Positions 7,808-15,699 of a DNA stretch of 21,283 bases are shown one piece after another (the first letter of the stretch is position 1; the number at the start of each line of letters is the position of its first letter). The notes beneath the pieces were generated by a model. It had not been told where the DNA came from and searched no databases. It worked only from the letters and a program-made list of their open reading frames with translations. The stretch comes from OFTM382 sp964352615 (lineage in GTDB: Bacteria > Planctomycetota > Phycisphaerae > Phycisphaerales > UBA1924), in assembly GCA_964352615.1 (NCBI GenBank), contig CAYGSG010000048.1, positions 1 to 21,283 on the forward strand, in the 5' to 3' direction. The position numbers were made by a program, and so were the translations under genes.

Positions 7808-10048
7808 CTACTCCCACCCCTCGGGCATCCACGCGGGCAACTCACTCACCGACGCTCGCGCTTCTTCACTCGTCGGCACGCCCCACGCCACAAAGAACGG
7901 CCCGAGATTCACCCCCGCGGTTCGGCTTGTGCGCACGAGCCACTGGTCCCGCTTCTCGTCGTCCGTCTTCGGGCGCTCCGCCTCGGGTAGCGCCCGATAC
8001 TCGGCGAACACATCCTCGTACAGCTCCCACCCGAACGCCTGCTGAAGCTGCACGTACATCGCAAGCGCCAGGAACGGCTTGCGTTTCCACACATCAAACG
8101 GCGAGCCCGCCTCAACATGCGCGCGCATGTCGCTGAGCATCCTCTCGTGCGTGAACCCCCGTGCCTCGGCGGGCGGCAGGCCGCAGACCTTATCCAGCGC
8201 GTACAGCGTGAAGATATTGACCGTCACCTCGCCCGTGCCAGCAAAGGTCCACATCGCGTTCTGGTGCCAGTGGCCTAGTTCGTGGAAGAACCCCCACACG
8301 TTGCCGCCCTCTTGCTTGCGCAGCACGTTCAGGTCCAGCATGTTCTTGGCGGTGTGCAGCGGGACGGTCAAAGGGCGATTCGCCGGCGCGTACATGTACC
8401 CCCAGCTCACGCTCACATCCGGCACAAACCGCGCCTGCCGGTCGGACATGCCCGTCGCTTTGCGCGGCTCAAGACTCCCCTGCGTGCGCACGACCTCGGC
8501 CCAGAACTCCATGAGGGCTGCCGGATCATCCAGCTCGCGCACCAGGGCGCTTGGCACGGTGATCGCAAAGTCCCGCGTCTCCAGTTCGGCCCAAGGTCCG
8601 GGCGCGAGCCGCTGCTCGGCCCATTGCTCGGGCGTGGTGACGCCGAGCGTGAACAGCGGGGCCGTCACAGCACCGCTGAACGCGAGGTCCACCGACTCGC
8701 GCTCGAAGCCCTTAGGCACATCCAGATAGATCAGCCCGCCGACCGGGTTGGCGATCAGCGTGCTCTCGCTGGTGATGTCGAACCGCCGAACCACCCTCGG
8801 CAGCCGGTTCAACTCGCCGCGGCTCTCCGGGTCGAGGTGCGCGCCGATCTGCACCACCAGCCCCGCCTCGGCAAGGCCCGCATCCACCGAGACTGCGACC
8901 ACCGTCCCCGCCGGGGCGTACATGCCCGTGCAGCGCCAGCCGGGAATCGTCGTGTCGATGCGCACCAGATGGGGCCACCGGTCGAGCGACTCGCCCTCGG
9001 CTAACTCGATGGTGCCCGGAAATCCGTCTGCCGACGGGTGCTTGACCACTTCCATCGGCGGCGCATCGAACGACTCGAGCATGAACCGCTCGATCGCGAG
9101 CCTCGCCAGCGCGTGCTGCTTCCATGTCAGGCCGTTGGCGTGCATGTTCTTGAACAGCTCGTCGTAGCTTGCTGCATCGCGGTCGAGCAGTTCATCCAGT
9201 CGTGCGCTCAGTGGGTTCGCACCCGCGCCCAGCGTCCGCAGCACAGCCGCCACCGAAGCGCCGGCCGCCGCCTGCTCATCGGGCGAGAGCGCTCCTTCTG
9301 CCAGCGCATCAAGCGACCGCCCCGCGTGCGCCCAGCGCGAAGGCTCCGCGTCCACGAGGTACTTATCGCCCTCGTCCTCGCTGACCGTGCCGTCGGCAAA
9401 CGCGAGGCCCATCTCGGTCAGCACCAGGTTGCCCGGGTGCTCGTGGATCGTCTTGCCCGGGTTGAGCTGCAGCCAGCCCCACGCGAGGCCGGCCGTGATC
9501 CATCCGCCGCCGCCCGCAACGAATTCGCGGACCAACTCGCGGTCGGCCTCGGTCTTGAGCTGGTGCGTATCCAGCACGAGCAAGTCAATCGAGCCCAGCG
9601 CTTCGCGCCAGTCGCCGTCCGCCGAGAGCAGTTCATAGCCGTACCGGTCCACGCCGCGCCGCAGCGCAGCGGACGCGCCCCACACGCGGATCTCATCACG
9701 GCCCCCCGCAGCCCAGTGGGCCGCGTTGGCCAGGAGAACCGTGGAGTCGCCCGAGGTGGCCGTGAGCATCCCGCCGTGGCCAAAGACCACGACCCGGCCC
9801 TTGCCCCACCCAGCGGCCGCTACGACCGCCTGAGCGGGCTGTGGCGTGACCACCGCGAACGCCCCGTGGCCGAACACCGCCACCGGCCCGGGCAGGCCGG
9901 GCGCGGCGATGGACTCGACGCCCTCCAGCAGCGGCTCGTGCTGGGCCAGGGAGGGACGAGCGAGCAGTGCGAGGGCCAGCGCGGCAAAGGCCGAGAACCT
10001 GCGACGAATGGAACAGCGAGAGCGACTGGTGGGGGGGTAGCTTGGCAT
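7808..10048 (-). CDS. Secreted M60-like (enhancin/TCAF-type) metallopeptidase
   Basis: A 746-residue protein with a C-terminal M60-like zinc peptidase domain. The gluzincin motif HELGH occupies 589-593, with a downstream glutamate, E607 in GTGEVTVN, as the likely third zinc ligand (HExxH...E). The middle region (TTIPGWRCTGMYAPAG) is the family's typical beta-rich lead-in. The N-terminal region (to about residue 340) has glycine-rich Rossmann-like segments resembling the N-terminal part of TCAF proteins. M60 enzymes often cleave mucin-type glycoproteins; the substrate here is unknown. The ATG at 10048 gives arginines, a hydrophobic core and a cleavage site near SLAQ, a good signal peptide. The frame is open to 10384, but that extension overlaps the ferredoxin gene and has no secretion signal. 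No clear Shine-Dalgarno site is present. Confidence 0.88.
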   Translation of the reverse strand: MPSYPPTSRSRCSIRRRFSAFAALALALLARPSLAQHEPLLEGVESIAAPGLPGPVAVFGHGAFAVVTPQPAQAVVAAAGWGKGRVVVFGHGGMLTATSGDSTVLLANAAHWAAGGRDEIRVWGASAALRRGVDRYGYELLSADGDWREALGSIDLLVLDTHQLKTEADRELVREFVAGGGGWITAGLAWGWLQLNPGKTIHEHPGNLVLTEMGLAFADGTVSEDEGDKYLVDAEPSRWAHAGRSLDALAEGALSPDEQAAAGASVAAVLRTLGAGANPLSARLDELLDRDAASYDELFKNMHANGLTWKQHALARLAIERFMLESFDAPPMEVVKHPSADGFPGTIELAEGESLDRWPHLVRIDTTIPGWRCTGMYAPAGTVVAVSVDAGLAEAGLVVQIGAHLDPESRGELNRLPRVVRRFDITSESTLIANPVGGLIYLDVPKGFERESVDLAFSGAVTAPLFTLGVTTPEQWAEQRLAPGPWAELETRDFAITVPSALVRELDDPAALMEFWAEVVRTQGSLEPRKATGMSDRQARFVPDVSVSWGYMYAPANRPLTVPLHTAKNMLDLNVLRKQEGGNVWGFFHELGHWHQNAMWTFAGTGEVTVNIFTLYALDKVCGLPPAEARGFTHERMLSDMRAHVEAGSPFDVWKRKPFLALAMYVQLQQAFGWELYEDVFAEYRALPEAERPKTDDEKRDQWLVRTSRTAGVNLGPFFVAWGVPTSEEARASVSELPAWMPEGWE

Positions 10049-10145
10049 ATGTGCCACGAGTGTGGACGGGTTGGCTTCAATCGGCAACCATACCGATGGC
10101 TGCACCAGCCACCACGCCTGACTTCTTGCGGAGAGGATCCGTTCC

Positions 10146-10406
10146 ATGCCCCACATCATCGCCGAGCCCTGCATCGCGACCAAGGACACCTCGTGCGTCG
10201 AGGTCTGCCCGGTGGACTGCATCCACCCCACGCGCGACGACCCCGCCTTCGAGAAGGCCGAGCAGTTGTTCATCGACCCGGACACCTGCATCGATTGCGG
10301 CCTGTGCGTCGACGAATGCCCCGTCCGCGCGATCTTCCCCGAAGAAGACCTGCCCAGCGAGTGGAACAAGTACGTCCAGCTCAACCTCGACTACTTCAGC
10401 AAGTAG
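10146..10406 (+). CDS. 7Fe ferredoxin ([3Fe-4S][4Fe-4S])
   Basis: An 86-residue low-potential electron carrier in the cytosol. Cysteine spacing matches the Azotobacter FdI / Thermus 7Fe class, sometimes called FdxA. C9 and C17 (seven residues apart) plus C58 would hold the 3Fe-4S cluster. C21, C48, C51 and C54 (CIDCGLC) would hold the 4Fe-4S cluster. C25 is the extra cysteine found in this class. The middle cysteine that would make the first cluster 4Fe is absent. The ending EEDLPSEWNKY also resembles the Thermus protein. GAGG lies nine bases before the ATG. It is divergent from the M60 gene across 97 bp, and redox partners are not adjacent. Confidence 0.93.
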   Translation: MPHIIAEPCIATKDTSCVEVCPVDCIHPTRDDPAFEKAEQLFIDPDTCIDCGLCVDECPVRAIFPEEDLPSEWNKYVQLNLDYFSK

Positions 10407-10650
10407 CGGCGGGCTAGCCGAGCATCTCCTGCATCATCGCGGCCACGGCTATGAACCCCCTTGAGGGTGTCCTAGATTCCTGCGGCAGTTGAACAGACTG
10501 GGTGTCTGATCGTGTTTTGGAGCGACGACTCTTGTAGCAAAGCTGGCGCGTCGCAAGCGAGTTCCGAACAGCGTTCTCGCCAACGATGTTGCCACCGTCG
10601 TTGGCTCATCTCTAGATCGGTCAGGAACGCAGGCTGCGCTCGGATCGAGC
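10407..10650. other. Intergenic region with no supported gene
   Basis: No gene is supported here. A minus-strand frame covering 10449-10778 overlaps the better-supported small gene and has a scrambled, Ser/Arg-rich composition. GC falls noticeably from about 10460 compared with the ferredoxin gene, and this continues into the next gene, so the region may be acquired DNA. Confidence 0.4.
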
Positions 10651-10926
10651 TCACTTTGTCTCGCCCCAAGTGACAAACTTCGTCCAGAACTCTCCGTCAA
10701 AGACTGAGTCCTTGTCGAGTCCAAGCTCTCTCGCCAGAGCGCACCAATCCTCGTAAGCGAAAGCTGGCGGCACCACATCCGCCCGCATCAGCTCAATCAC
10801 CAAACCCTCGAAGGCCATTTCGTGCTCTCCGTGCGCGAAGTAGTGCTCGACTTCACTGATCGCGTCTGCCGGCAGCAACGAACGACATGTTCGAATGATC
10901 CCGTCGATCTTGGCAATGGGCTCCAT
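10651..10926 (-). CDS. Small MafI-like immunity-type protein
   Basis: A 91-residue acidic cytosolic protein. The central pattern VEHYFAHGEHEMAFEGLVIEL followed by a C-terminal helix region (ALARELGLDKD) resembles the MafI family of small immunity proteins (E-y/h-x-x-A-x-E-x-L core). I recognise the pattern only, so the assignment is tentative. The frame is open further upstream, but the ATG at 10926 gives the compact conserved form. It starts 10 bp after the 22-residue peptide's stop, so a three-gene unit with the secreted hydrolase is likely. Base composition is less GC-rich than most neighbours. No cognate toxin is recognisable nearby. Confidence 0.6.
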   Translation of the reverse strand: MEPIAKIDGIIRTCRSLLPADAISEVEHYFAHGEHEMAFEGLVIELMRADVVPPAFAYEDWCALARELGLDKDSVFDGEFWTKFVTWGETK

Positions 10927-10936
10927 TGTCGTACAT

Positions 10937-11005
10937 CTACCCAATCGAAACGCAAGCTGCAACCTGCACCGCCACAACGACCAGTACGATGATCATCGCT
11001 TTCAT
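10937..11005 (-). CDS. 22-residue hydrophobic peptide, coupled to the hydrolase gene
   Basis: A small ORF of 23 codons including the stop. Its ATG overlaps the hydrolase TGA as ATGA (11005-11002), and an AGGAG lies eight bases upstream within the hydrolase end. The peptide starts MKAM, continues with a Val/Ile/Leu/Ala-rich helix, and has a cysteine near the end (VAAC). It could be a single-pass membrane microprotein or a tiny lipoprotein. It ends 10 bp before the MafI-like start. The Shine-Dalgarno site, overlap and hydrophobicity together argue for translation, but a leader-type ORF that only couples the flanking genes is an alternative. Confidence 0.5.
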   Translation of the reverse strand: MKAMIIVLVVVAVQVAACVSIG

Positions 11006-12042
11006 GGCTCAGACTCCTGAGCAGAGTCTACCGGCACATCAGTGGCGCTCACGCAGAACCGAACAATCCGTGCGACCACGCCCGAATCGAGTGGTCCAAC
11101 GCGTTCGCCAACCTGTGCTGATAGCTGGTGCCCGAGCAACGGCTCGTACACGCACTCGATTGGTGCGCCGCCCGAACGCTGTGCCAGCACCGTCAGCAGC
11201 GGGCCGTGCACGGACGTGTCATCGAGCCCGCCCCAGATCGCGAGCGCAGGCCGGCCGCTCTCGATCAACACTTCGCTCGCCCACTTCATGCCGGGCCGGA
11301 ACTCGTCGCGCTCGGGTTCAACGCCGCTGAGCACGCGCTCGTGTGCTGCAAGCTCCCATCCGCTCAACTCGGCGTTCGCATCGGCATCGACCGCAGAGAA
11401 CTCGGTCGCATCGCCGCGAGCCTCTGACAGCACGCGGAACGCCAGCTCCCCGACGGGCTCGCCTCCCCAAGATTCGAGCGCTCGGTGCGCCAATGCACGC
11501 GGTCCAGTCGCCGTCGGCGAGAGGTACGCGCCCGCGAGCAGCACGTAGCCGCCCGCTTCGCCGTCCGTTGCCAGAATCGCACGTGTCGCGCCCAGGCTGT
11601 GCCCGACCGCGATGGTGCACGCGGGTGCCGCGTCCATCTGTTTCAGCAACTCGGCCCACGCAACCCGCGAGAGGTCGAGCGTCGACTCAAAGGCCCGCGA
11701 TGGGTCTGGCACGTCGCGTTCGATCCCGAACCGAGCGACCGTGAACCCTGCCTTCTGCAGCGCAGCCGCGATCGCTCGCCCGTCTTGGGTCGGCCTGCCA
11801 TCGATGGTCAATTGCAGAGGCTCGCCGTTGTTGTCAACGGCTCCCGGCAGCGACCAGTCCGCGTCGTGTGCAAGCCCGCCGCCGAACAGCACCGCGCACC
11901 AGCCGTTGGGCTGCGCAGGCCGATCGATCACCGCAAGGATCGCGTCCGGATCTCCGTCGTGCGACAAGGCGATGCGATCCTGGGCGGAGGCGGGCCCATA
12001 GACCAGGGCCACAAACATCGCTATCAACCGAGCATGCGTCAT
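11002..12042 (-). CDS. Secreted alpha/beta hydrolase with an EF-hand-like loop
   Basis: A 346-residue protein with an N-terminal signal peptide (cleavage near ASAQ, about residue 21), so it acts outside the cytoplasm. The nucleophile elbow is GHSLG with Ser149. The likely acid is Asp274 or Asp275 in WGGLDDTS, and the likely catalytic histidine is His305 in LLGHQL, in the expected order for an alpha/beta hydrolase. The substrate is unknown. Residues 219-230 form a canonical EF-hand-type loop (D-x-D-x-N-x-E-L-S-x-x-E), which suggests calcium binding in an insertion between strands. Its stop codon overlaps the start of the 22-residue peptide. No clear Shine-Dalgarno site precedes the ATG. Confidence 0.85.
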   Translation of the reverse strand: MTHARLIAMFVALVYGPASAQDRIALSHDGDPDAILAVIDRPAQPNGWCAVLFGGGLAHDADWSLPGAVDNNGEPLQLTIDGRPTQDGRAIAAALQKAGFTVARFGIERDVPDPSRAFESTLDLSRVAWAELLKQMDAAPACTIAVGHSLGATRAILATDGEAGGYVLLAGAYLSPTATGPRALAHRALESWGGEPVGELAFRVLSEARGDATEFSAVDADANAELSGWELAAHERVLSGVEPERDEFRPGMKWASEVLIESGRPALAIWGGLDDTSVHGPLLTVLAQRSGGAPIECVYEPLLGHQLSAQVGERVGPLDSGVVARIVRFCVSATDVPVDSAQESEP

Positions 12043-12111
12043 GCGATGTTCTACCGGCAGGCGACGATCCGGCGGCAGGAGCGAGAACCCACCGAGGAGT
12101 GGAATGTTCGA

Positions 12112-12582
12112 TTACGCCGCCTCTTCGCCCAATTCGCGAAGCTCTTCGTCGTCGAACCGTTCAGCCCACCGGTCGGGCCGCACGTTCGCTGCTGCGTTGG
12201 GTGATTCGCGCCAGTCGTCCGCGTTACGCAGCTTGAACGCGCTGGGCTGGGTCTTGCGGTAGCCGAGCAGCCGCATGACCTCCAGCACATCGGTCCATGC
12301 CGGGTAGCTGACCCCGTTGGCGTTCTTGAATTCCTCGATCGCCATAACGAAGAGGTACTGCTCAGTCGTGAGCTCGCCTTCCTCAGCGGATCGTGTGAAG
12401 TCGCTTCGGCGCCGGCCCGGGCCGCGCCTGCGTTCCAGGGCCGCCGAGCTTGCGGGCTTGCCGGCTCTGCGGTCGATCGGGAGCCTGCGGTCCACGACGT
12501 TGCGCGAGCGCTTGGCATCGTCAGACTCGCGGCCTGCCTCTGACGATTCGTTCTGGGCGTCTCTGGTGGGGTCTTGCGTCAT
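12112..12582 (-). CDS. Conserved hypothetical protein, Arg-rich then helical
   Basis: A 156-residue protein. The first 60 residues are polar and disordered-looking with an arginine-rich patch (ERRRGPGRRRSDF). The middle (about residues 65-110) is a compact domain beginning EEGELTTEQYLFVMAIEEF and continuing to a helix-rich stretch with LLGYRKT. I have the impression of similar planctomycete proteins, but I know no function; nucleic-acid binding is a guess from the basic patch. I start at ATG 12582. An in-frame TTG four codons upstream is possible but has no properly spaced Shine-Dalgarno site. It follows the acidic protein by about 50 bp, so the basic and acidic proteins are probably co-expressed. 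Confidence 0.75.
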   Translation of the reverse strand: MTQDPTRDAQNESSEAGRESDDAKRSRNVVDRRLPIDRRAGKPASSAALERRRGPGRRRSDFTRSAEEGELTTEQYLFVMAIEEFKNANGVSYPAWTDVLEVMRLLGYRKTQPSAFKLRNADDWRESPNAAANVRPDRWAERFDDEELRELGEEAA

Positions 12583-12631
12583 AGGGCTGGACAACCGCCT
12601 CTCCGCGGCGTCTCAGCCGAGACGGGCCGCT

Positions 12632-12943
12632 TCAGAGTTCGTCGTCATCCTCGGGCTCTTCCTCCACCTCGTCGTCCTCGTCATCGAGGAAATCGGGGTC
12701 GTCATAATCCTCAGAGGCGTCATCATCGTCGTCATCGTCATCGAAGTACATGTCGTCGTCATCGTCTTCGTCGCGGACCGACTCGGGCAGCGTGGCTGTA
12801 GAGCCACCCCAGCTACCCCAATGCTCGGGGGCCATTCCACCACCCAGTGCGGCCGCCAGTTCAGCGGCCCACTGGTTGGCTGGTTCTGACCCTTGGGTTT
12901 CGACTTGCGCGCTGCTCGATGCACGCAGAAGGTTCATCGCCAT
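12632..12943 (-). CDS. Hyperacidic small protein
   Basis: A 103-residue protein. The first half is ordinary with a GGGMAPEHWGSW motif. The second half, from about residue 57, is almost entirely Asp/Glu with a few Tyr/Phe/Met residues (DDDMYFDDDDDDDD and a Glu-rich end). No enzyme fold is recognisable. Such tails can mimic nucleic acid, bind cations or bind basic proteins. GGAGG with a six-base spacer before the ATG is the best ribosome site in this neighbourhood, and a promoter-like sequence lies about 115 bp upstream. The next gene downstream encodes the Arg-rich hypothetical protein, a possible partner by charge (inference). Confidence 0.8.
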   Translation of the reverse strand: MAMNLLRASSSAQVETQGSEPANQWAAELAAALGGGMAPEHWGSWGGSTATLPESVRDEDDDDDMYFDDDDDDDDASEDYDDPDFLDDEDDEVEEEPEDDDEL

Positions 12944-13055
12944 CGTGTACCTCCAACCGGACCTGCCCAGCCCTTACGCACGCCAATGCCCCCGGCTACC
13001 CCAGCCGACCGGCCCGCGTGACCCATGAGGCGATGCCTCAGTCGTATTGGGCGGT

Positions 13056-13083
13056 ACACTACCCCGCTCGGCCACACTGTCAA
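13056..13083 (-). promoter_or_regulatory. Candidate sigma-70 promoter for the hyperacidic protein gene
   Basis: On the minus strand TTGACA (13083-13078) is a perfect -35 match. It is followed after 16 bp by TAGTGT (13061-13056), a weak -10. It would give a leader of about 105 bases before the well-formed ribosome site of the hyperacidic gene. Confidence 0.4.
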
Positions 13084-13139
13084 CGCCCAATTCAACATCA
13101 CTTGTTCCCTCTCTCGCAAGAGCCCCCAAGAACCCCGCC

Positions 13140-13586
13140 ATGCCAAGCTCTCCAAGACCCGCTCTCGACCCCATCGCCGGCCTGCTGGCGATCGTCCTGC
13201 CCGGTGCCGGGCACCTCTACCGGGGCGAGCCCAAGCGGGCTCTGGGCATCGCTGCCGGCGTGCTCGGCCTGTTCTTCGGCGGGATCCTCATCGGCGGGAT
13301 CGATGTCATCGACTCCAAAGAAGACCGCCTCTGGTTCGCGGGCCAGGCCCTCGTCGGCCCCGTCGCTCTGGTGGTCGATCAGGTCTACCAAAGCTCCATC
13401 AAGGTCGATGGCCAGCTCCCCGAGCCCGCACCGGGCGAGACCCCTCGGGCCACCCGCTCCATCGGCAAGGTCAACGAGATCGGCACCCTCTACGCCACCA
13501 TCGCGGGCATGCTCAACCTGATCGTGATCCTCGATGCCTTCTTGCCGCCCAGGCGGCTCCGCGAGGACGAAGGGAGAGTGGTGTGA
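13140..13586 (+). CDS. Small membrane protein, DUF6677-like
   Basis: A 148-residue membrane protein. The opening LDPIAGLLAIVLPGAGHLYRGEPKRALGI has the pattern P-G-x-G-H-x-Y-x-G, found in small membrane proteins, including, as I recall, planctomycete DUF6677. Hydrophobic segments occur near residues 10-22, 35-52 and about 113-132, with W-F-A-G-Q and GPVALVVDQVY between. The function is unknown. ATG 13140 is the first start that begins at the hydrophobic domain; upstream in-frame residues are low-complexity. Its last codons overlap the next gene by four bases (GTGA), so the pair is translationally coupled. Confidence 0.8.
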   Translation: MPSSPRPALDPIAGLLAIVLPGAGHLYRGEPKRALGIAAGVLGLFFGGILIGGIDVIDSKEDRLWFAGQALVGPVALVVDQVYQSSIKVDGQLPEPAPGETPRATRSIGKVNEIGTLYATIAGMLNLIVILDAFLPPRRLREDEGRVV

Positions 13587-13837
13587 TCACGACCCTCGCC
13601 TGGCGACCCTTTCTCGACCCGATCAACCTCCACGACTGGTGGTACCTGCTGCTCTTCCCGCTCGCGCTGGGCATCAGCCTCACCTATCGCGCGGTTCGGC
13701 AGACCTCGATGGATGGCTACCCCAGAGCCGTCCTCAGCCTCACCGGCCAGATCATCGTGGGCATCAGCGCTCTGGGCGTCGCGAGCTACATCGTCATCAT
13801 CGTGCTCGTGCCGATGCTCACCCCCATGCCCCAGTAG
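13583..13837 (+). CDS. Small two-TM membrane protein
   Basis: An 84-residue protein starting at GTG 13583, which overlaps the previous TGA as GTGA. AGGGAG lies just upstream. It has a W-W-Y-L-L-L-F-P-L-A-L motif, a first TM near residues 20-35, a short R-Q-T-S-M-D-G-Y-P-R-A loop, and a second TM through LTGQIIVGI to VLVPML. An annotation requiring ATG would miss it or extend it into the overlapping frame. Homologous-looking small proteins commonly sit beside the PGAGHLY-type membrane protein in planctomycetes (recollection, not checked). The function is unknown. It is convergent with the terminase gene, 30 bp away. Confidence 0.75.
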   Translation: MITTLAWRPFLDPINLHDWWYLLLFPLALGISLTYRAVRQTSMDGYPRAVLSLTGQIIVGISALGVASYIVIIVLVPMLTPMPQ

Positions 13838-13867
13838 CCAGTCGCGGCGCCAGCAGAGCACTCGCTC

Positions 13868-15415
13868 TCAGCCCATGTAGCTCCCGCTCTTGGTCGCAAA
13901 CCCGCTGTCGAGGTTCTGCACCAGGTACCGCAGCGCATCGACCGCGTGGTCGTGGCCGTCTTTGACGGGTTCGAGGCTCCGCGGGTCGTCCGGGTAGTGG
14001 TAGCGTTCGAGGCACTCGATGAGCCTCGCGCACCGCCTGTGGACGAACAGCCTCGGCCCGCCGCCCGCAGCAGGCCGAAGCCTGGCCCTGAGTAGGTTCA
14101 GTCCCTCGGCCATGCGCACGCGCTTGTCGCGCACCTTGAGCCCCGCCGACCGCATCGCCGACACCGCGCTCACCCCTGTCTGGTCGCTCCGCTGTCGGCC
14201 AGCGGGATCGACACCCACCCACATCGGCGCAACGCGCGGTCGCTCGGCCCCGATCATCGGGCCACGACGAATCGCCTCGATGTGTTCATCCAGCACCACC
14301 TCCGCCTCCACACGCTCGGCCTGCACCCAAAGCACACCGCTGGCATCCACCTGCGCCCACAGCACGACCGTCGGCGATCGGAACCCGAAGTCCATGCCGC
14401 ACACCCAGGGCCACTCCCCGTGGCCCGGCAGATCGCTCGTGGGCGGCGGATCGCGGTCCACCACGTGCACGCGAACGTCAAACTCCGGCAGCACGCAGTC
14501 GCTCCGCTGGGGACGCCTGCACAGCATCTCCGCTTCCCACGAGGCCTCGCCAACCCGGCCCTTGAGCCCGATCGCGTCCTCCACCCGCACATGGCCAGCC
14601 TGTTCGGGCCGGTGCGCCCTGCCCGCGCACTCGATCCAAAGATCGCAGTCCCCCGCGTCCGTGTGGCACTCCAACTCGCAGCGTTCGAGCACGTCCAGCA
14701 CACCCCACCTGAACAGCCAGCGCGACCCGCTCGCTGCTTCGTCCACCACCTTCTGCATCAGGCCGTAGGGCCGGTGCATCGTGCTCAGCGCCTCGACCGC
14801 GCCGCGCACCAGCGTCGGGCCTCGGCCCACCGCATCGACCGTCATCGACCGCGTGACCAACTGCGCCGCCTCCCACACATCAGGATCGAACAGCTCGATC
14901 TCGTCGCACCGCAGTTTTTGTACGCGCGTTCCACGAACCGAGGTCTGGCTCTGCGCGAGCAGCTCAACGCTTGAGCCGTTGCACAAGCGCACCCGGCGGT
15001 CGGTCATCTTGCCATCGATCATCCACGCGAGCTGCGGGCGATCGAGCAGCGACCGCAGGTGCGCGTGCATCCGCTTGGACTGTTCAAGACTGCCCCCGAG
15101 GATGCGCACCTCGATGCCCGGCTTGAACACCAGGTCGGCAAGCGTTGCGACCGCGCCCAAAAACGTCTTGCCACCGCCGCGGCTGGCCCACACCACCGCG
15201 TCGACCGTCGGCCGCTCGCAAAACGACGGGTCGTCTTCTTCGAGCAGTCCGCCGCCCTCGTAGAAGGCGTGCACCAGGTACTCGAACGGGGCCGCGTGCC
15301 CCGGCTCCATGGCGCTCGCGCCGAATTCCAGGCCCGCTTCCTCGCGGAGCCACGCGCGCAGATCAGCCGCCCGCCGAGGCCAGCTCGGCATCCCGTGCTC
15401 GTTCATTTCGTCCAT
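13868..15415 (-). CDS. Phage terminase large subunit (TerL-like)
   Basis: A 515-residue DNA-packaging motor. The ATPase half has Walker A ASRGGGKT (77-84) and Walker B with D171-E172 in LRCDEIELFD. The C-terminal RNase-H-like nuclease half has D342 in GMDFGFRS, a second acidic strand VGVDPAGR, and D489/D493 in HDHAVDALRYL. All catalytic positions are intact and length is normal for TerL. It would cut and translocate DNA into a prohead by docking on a portal. AGGGGG lies five bases before the ATG. It is the last gene of the minus-strand operon starting at 17619. GC matches the host, suggesting long residence. The portal is on the other strand about 5.5 kb away. Confidence 0.92.
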   Translation of the reverse strand: MDEMNEHGMPSWPRRAADLRAWLREEAGLEFGASAMEPGHAAPFEYLVHAFYEGGGLLEEDDPSFCERPTVDAVVWASRGGGKTFLGAVATLADLVFKPGIEVRILGGSLEQSKRMHAHLRSLLDRPQLAWMIDGKMTDRRVRLCNGSSVELLAQSQTSVRGTRVQKLRCDEIELFDPDVWEAAQLVTRSMTVDAVGRGPTLVRGAVEALSTMHRPYGLMQKVVDEAASGSRWLFRWGVLDVLERCELECHTDAGDCDLWIECAGRAHRPEQAGHVRVEDAIGLKGRVGEASWEAEMLCRRPQRSDCVLPEFDVRVHVVDRDPPPTSDLPGHGEWPWVCGMDFGFRSPTVVLWAQVDASGVLWVQAERVEAEVVLDEHIEAIRRGPMIGAERPRVAPMWVGVDPAGRQRSDQTGVSAVSAMRSAGLKVRDKRVRMAEGLNLLRARLRPAAGGGPRLFVHRRCARLIECLERYHYPDDPRSLEPVKDGHDHAVDALRYLVQNLDSGFATKSGSYMG

Positions 15416-15486
15416 CGTTCCCCCTCACCCCTGCTCAGTTCGGCTCGCCCGCAGCATCCCCCGGAGCCGAGCGCAGCCGTTGAAAC

Positions 15487-15699
15487 TCAAACCGTTCGCT
15501 GGCTGGCAGGCGCTGCCCACGCGCCGTCCACGATCCCCAGCGCCGTCAGCAGCGCCACCCGGCGGTCGCCGTCGATCTTTCGCAAACGCCTCAGCACCGC
15601 GAGCCGTTCGCGACCGCTCAGGAAGATCGTCAGCGCGTGCGCCAAGTCCCTCACATCCGGCGGGTTCTGCTGCGGCTCCAGTTCTCGTGGTGTGTCCAT
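15487..15699 (-). CDS. Small helical protein between GNAT and terminase genes
   Basis: A 70-residue protein. The ATG overlaps the GNAT stop (TGATG), with GGGAG eight bases upstream. After a disordered, Pro-rich start it is predicted from composition to be helical and basic (DLAHALTIFLSGRERLAVLRRLRKIDGDRRVALL). I recognise no family. Its position directly before terL is where a small terminase subunit often sits, but it is short for that role and lacks a clear HTH. It could be an adaptor for TerL (inference only). Confidence 0.65.
   Translation of the reverse strand: MDTPRELEPQQNPPDVRDLAHALTIFLSGRERLAVLRRLRKIDGDRRVALLTALGIVDGAWAAPASQRTV

Noticed and set aside
9038..10417. A 459-codon plus-strand open frame
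   Set aside because: It is antisense to the M60 peptidase gene and overlaps the ferredoxin gene in another frame. Arg/His/Ala-rich composition marks it as a shadow.
10413..10448. Minus-strand stub reading AVAAMMQEMLG then stop, possibly the end of a truncated gene
   Set aside because: It is only about a dozen residues, the frame upstream is unremarkable, and I recognise no family, so a gene remnant cannot be supported.
10449..10778. A 109-codon minus-strand frame
   Set aside because: It overlaps the MafI-like gene in a different frame. Composition is scrambled and there is no ribosome site.
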